A program made the translations under genes and the position numbers. A stretch of DNA of 64,000 nucleotides from Burkholderiales bacterium. GTDB taxonomy: Bacteria > Pseudomonadota > Gammaproteobacteria > Burkholderiales > WYBJ01. A model generated the notes under the pieces. The model searched no databases, had not been told where the DNA came from, and saw nothing but the letters and a program-made list of their open reading frames with translations. Below are positions 63,415 through 64,000 of this stretch, one piece after another. Each line of letters opens with the position of its first letter. Within the stretch, counting starts at the first letter, position 1. The DNA is taken from NCBI GenBank assembly GCA_022841915.1, contig JALHQN010000004.1, positions 216,979 to 280,978 of the forward strand, in the 5' to 3' direction.

Positions 63415-63972
63415 TCAGCGTTCGATGCCCGTCGCTCCGGAGGGCACGTCGTAGAACGACAGCGTCATGGCGACGGTGGTGTAGTGGCCCATCAGCGCGA
63501 TCACATCGGTGATGCCGACATGACCCAGCGCGTCGACGGCACGGTCGAAGAGGCCCTTGGCCACCCAGCGCTCGTTGGCCAGACAGGTAGCCATTTCGTA
63601 GACCACTTGCTCGCGCTTGTCGTCGAAGGAGGTCGGCAAGCCCGAGAGGATCGCTTCGACTTTGTCGCTAGGCAGCCCGGCCGCCTTGGCGTGCTTCTCG
63701 TGCGCGCCGGTCGGATAGGCCGAGCGGAACTTGCTGTTGACGATGCACACCGCGATCTCGCGTTCCCGCTCGCTGAGCGAGTAGCCGGTGCGGAAATGCG
63801 CGCCCAGCGGCCCGAGCACCTTCGCGAGCTTCGGGTTGTGCACGTAGATCTTGGCCGGGCCGGGCAGGCGTCCGCGTGTTTCGATGAGCGAGCGGTAGCC
63901 TTCCTGCTGCTCGGGCGTCATCTGGTCGTAGGGAATCTCGGCGTAGCGTCCGAATGTCGGGGTATCGGCCAT
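63415..63972 (-). CDS. Carboxymuconolactone decarboxylase family protein (no CxxC)
   Basis: A 185-residue CMD-fold protein. Its central helix segment SKFRSAYPTGAHEKHAKAAG replaces the AhpD CxxC motif with YPTG but keeps the following His, so it is on the decarboxylase-like side of the family without a redox pair, unlike 37789-38442. REREIAVCIVNSKF and DVIALMGHYTTVAMTLSFYD are typical family helices. The ATG at 63972 has CGGAG eight bases upstream. No aromatic-degradation genes are beside it within the window. Confidence 0.83.
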   Translation of the reverse strand: MADTPTFGRYAEIPYDQMTPEQQEGYRSLIETRGRLPGPAKIYVHNPKLAKVLGPLGAHFRTGYSLSEREREIAVCIVNSKFRSAYPTGAHEKHAKAAGLPSDKVEAILSGLPTSFDDKREQVVYEMATCLANERWVAKGLFDRAVDALGHVGITDVIALMGHYTTVAMTLSFYDVPSGATGIER

Positions 63973-64000
63973 GGGGTGTCTCCGTTGCAAAGAGGGATGG

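Overview
The window reads as chromosomal DNA from a high-GC betaproteobacterium, most likely Burkholderiales (Alcaligenaceae/Comamonadaceae-like). Three things point there: eight intact genes plus one wrecked copy for Bug-family (TctC-type) periplasmic solute-binding proteins, a family that is hugely expanded in Bordetella/Cupriavidus relatives; an intracellular polyhydroxybutyrate depolymerase with a cysteine nucleophile facing a 3-hydroxybutyrate dehydrogenase; and a PEP-CTERM-like exported protein. GC content was judged by eye, not counted. No rRNA, tRNA, CRISPR, phage or insertion-sequence gene was recognised.

Layout. 1-6.7 kb: a truncated amidohydrolase, two divergent Bug receptors, a fused double CaiB/BaiF CoA-transferase and a Nudix hydrolase. 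6.9-12.4 kb: glycerophosphodiester phosphodiesterase, a glutathione transferase, the PHB-mobilising pair, a Bug receptor and a DUF1579 protein. 12.7-15 kb: two convergent, paralogous membrane-anchored von Willebrand A proteins. 15-23.3 kb: two D-2-hydroxyacid dehydrogenases in tandem, a methyltransferase, small proteins, an RtcB-type RNA ligase, a metallo-beta-lactamase-fold protein and soluble transhydrogenase SthA. 23.3-31.9 kb: two paralogous MFS transporters, a DUF364 protein, a Nu-type GST, an MmgE/PrpD protein and two Bug receptors.

32.6-36.2 kb is the most unusual block. A molybdate-type ABC transporter (modABC) is followed, with overlaps or gaps of only a few bases, by three genes that together make a cobalt-type nitrile hydratase or thiocyanate hydrolase with the beta subunit split in two. 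36.5-44.5 kb holds a Bug receptor, a carboxymuconolactone-decarboxylase-fold protein, a cysteine-dioxygenase-like cupin, a CoA-transferase of unusual domain order, two FMN-dependent alpha-hydroxyacid oxidases and an MBL-fold hydrolase. 44.6-53.4 kb holds an ABC-F ATPase, an amidase, a vanadium haloperoxidase-like/PAP2 protein with a small partner, fructose-1,6-bisphosphatase, a PEP-CTERM-like protein, an SGNH lipoprotein esterase and CsbD. 53.6-64 kb holds an alpha/beta hydrolase, an Acg-like nitroreductase lipoprotein, a third alpha-hydroxyacid oxidase paired with a Bug receptor, a cupin-rubredoxin fusion, a small cupin, another Bug receptor, a TauD/TfdA dioxygenase, the Bug pseudogene, a LEA-2 lipoprotein and a second CMD-family protein.

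Taken together the genes suggest a metabolically versatile heterotroph that captures many organic acids (Bug receptors), activates or oxidises hydroxy- and carboxylic acids (CoA-transferases, hydroxyacid oxidases and dehydrogenases, PrpD), stores carbon as PHB and makes sugars by gluconeogenesis (Fbp). Substrates of individual enzymes cannot be read from sequence alone.
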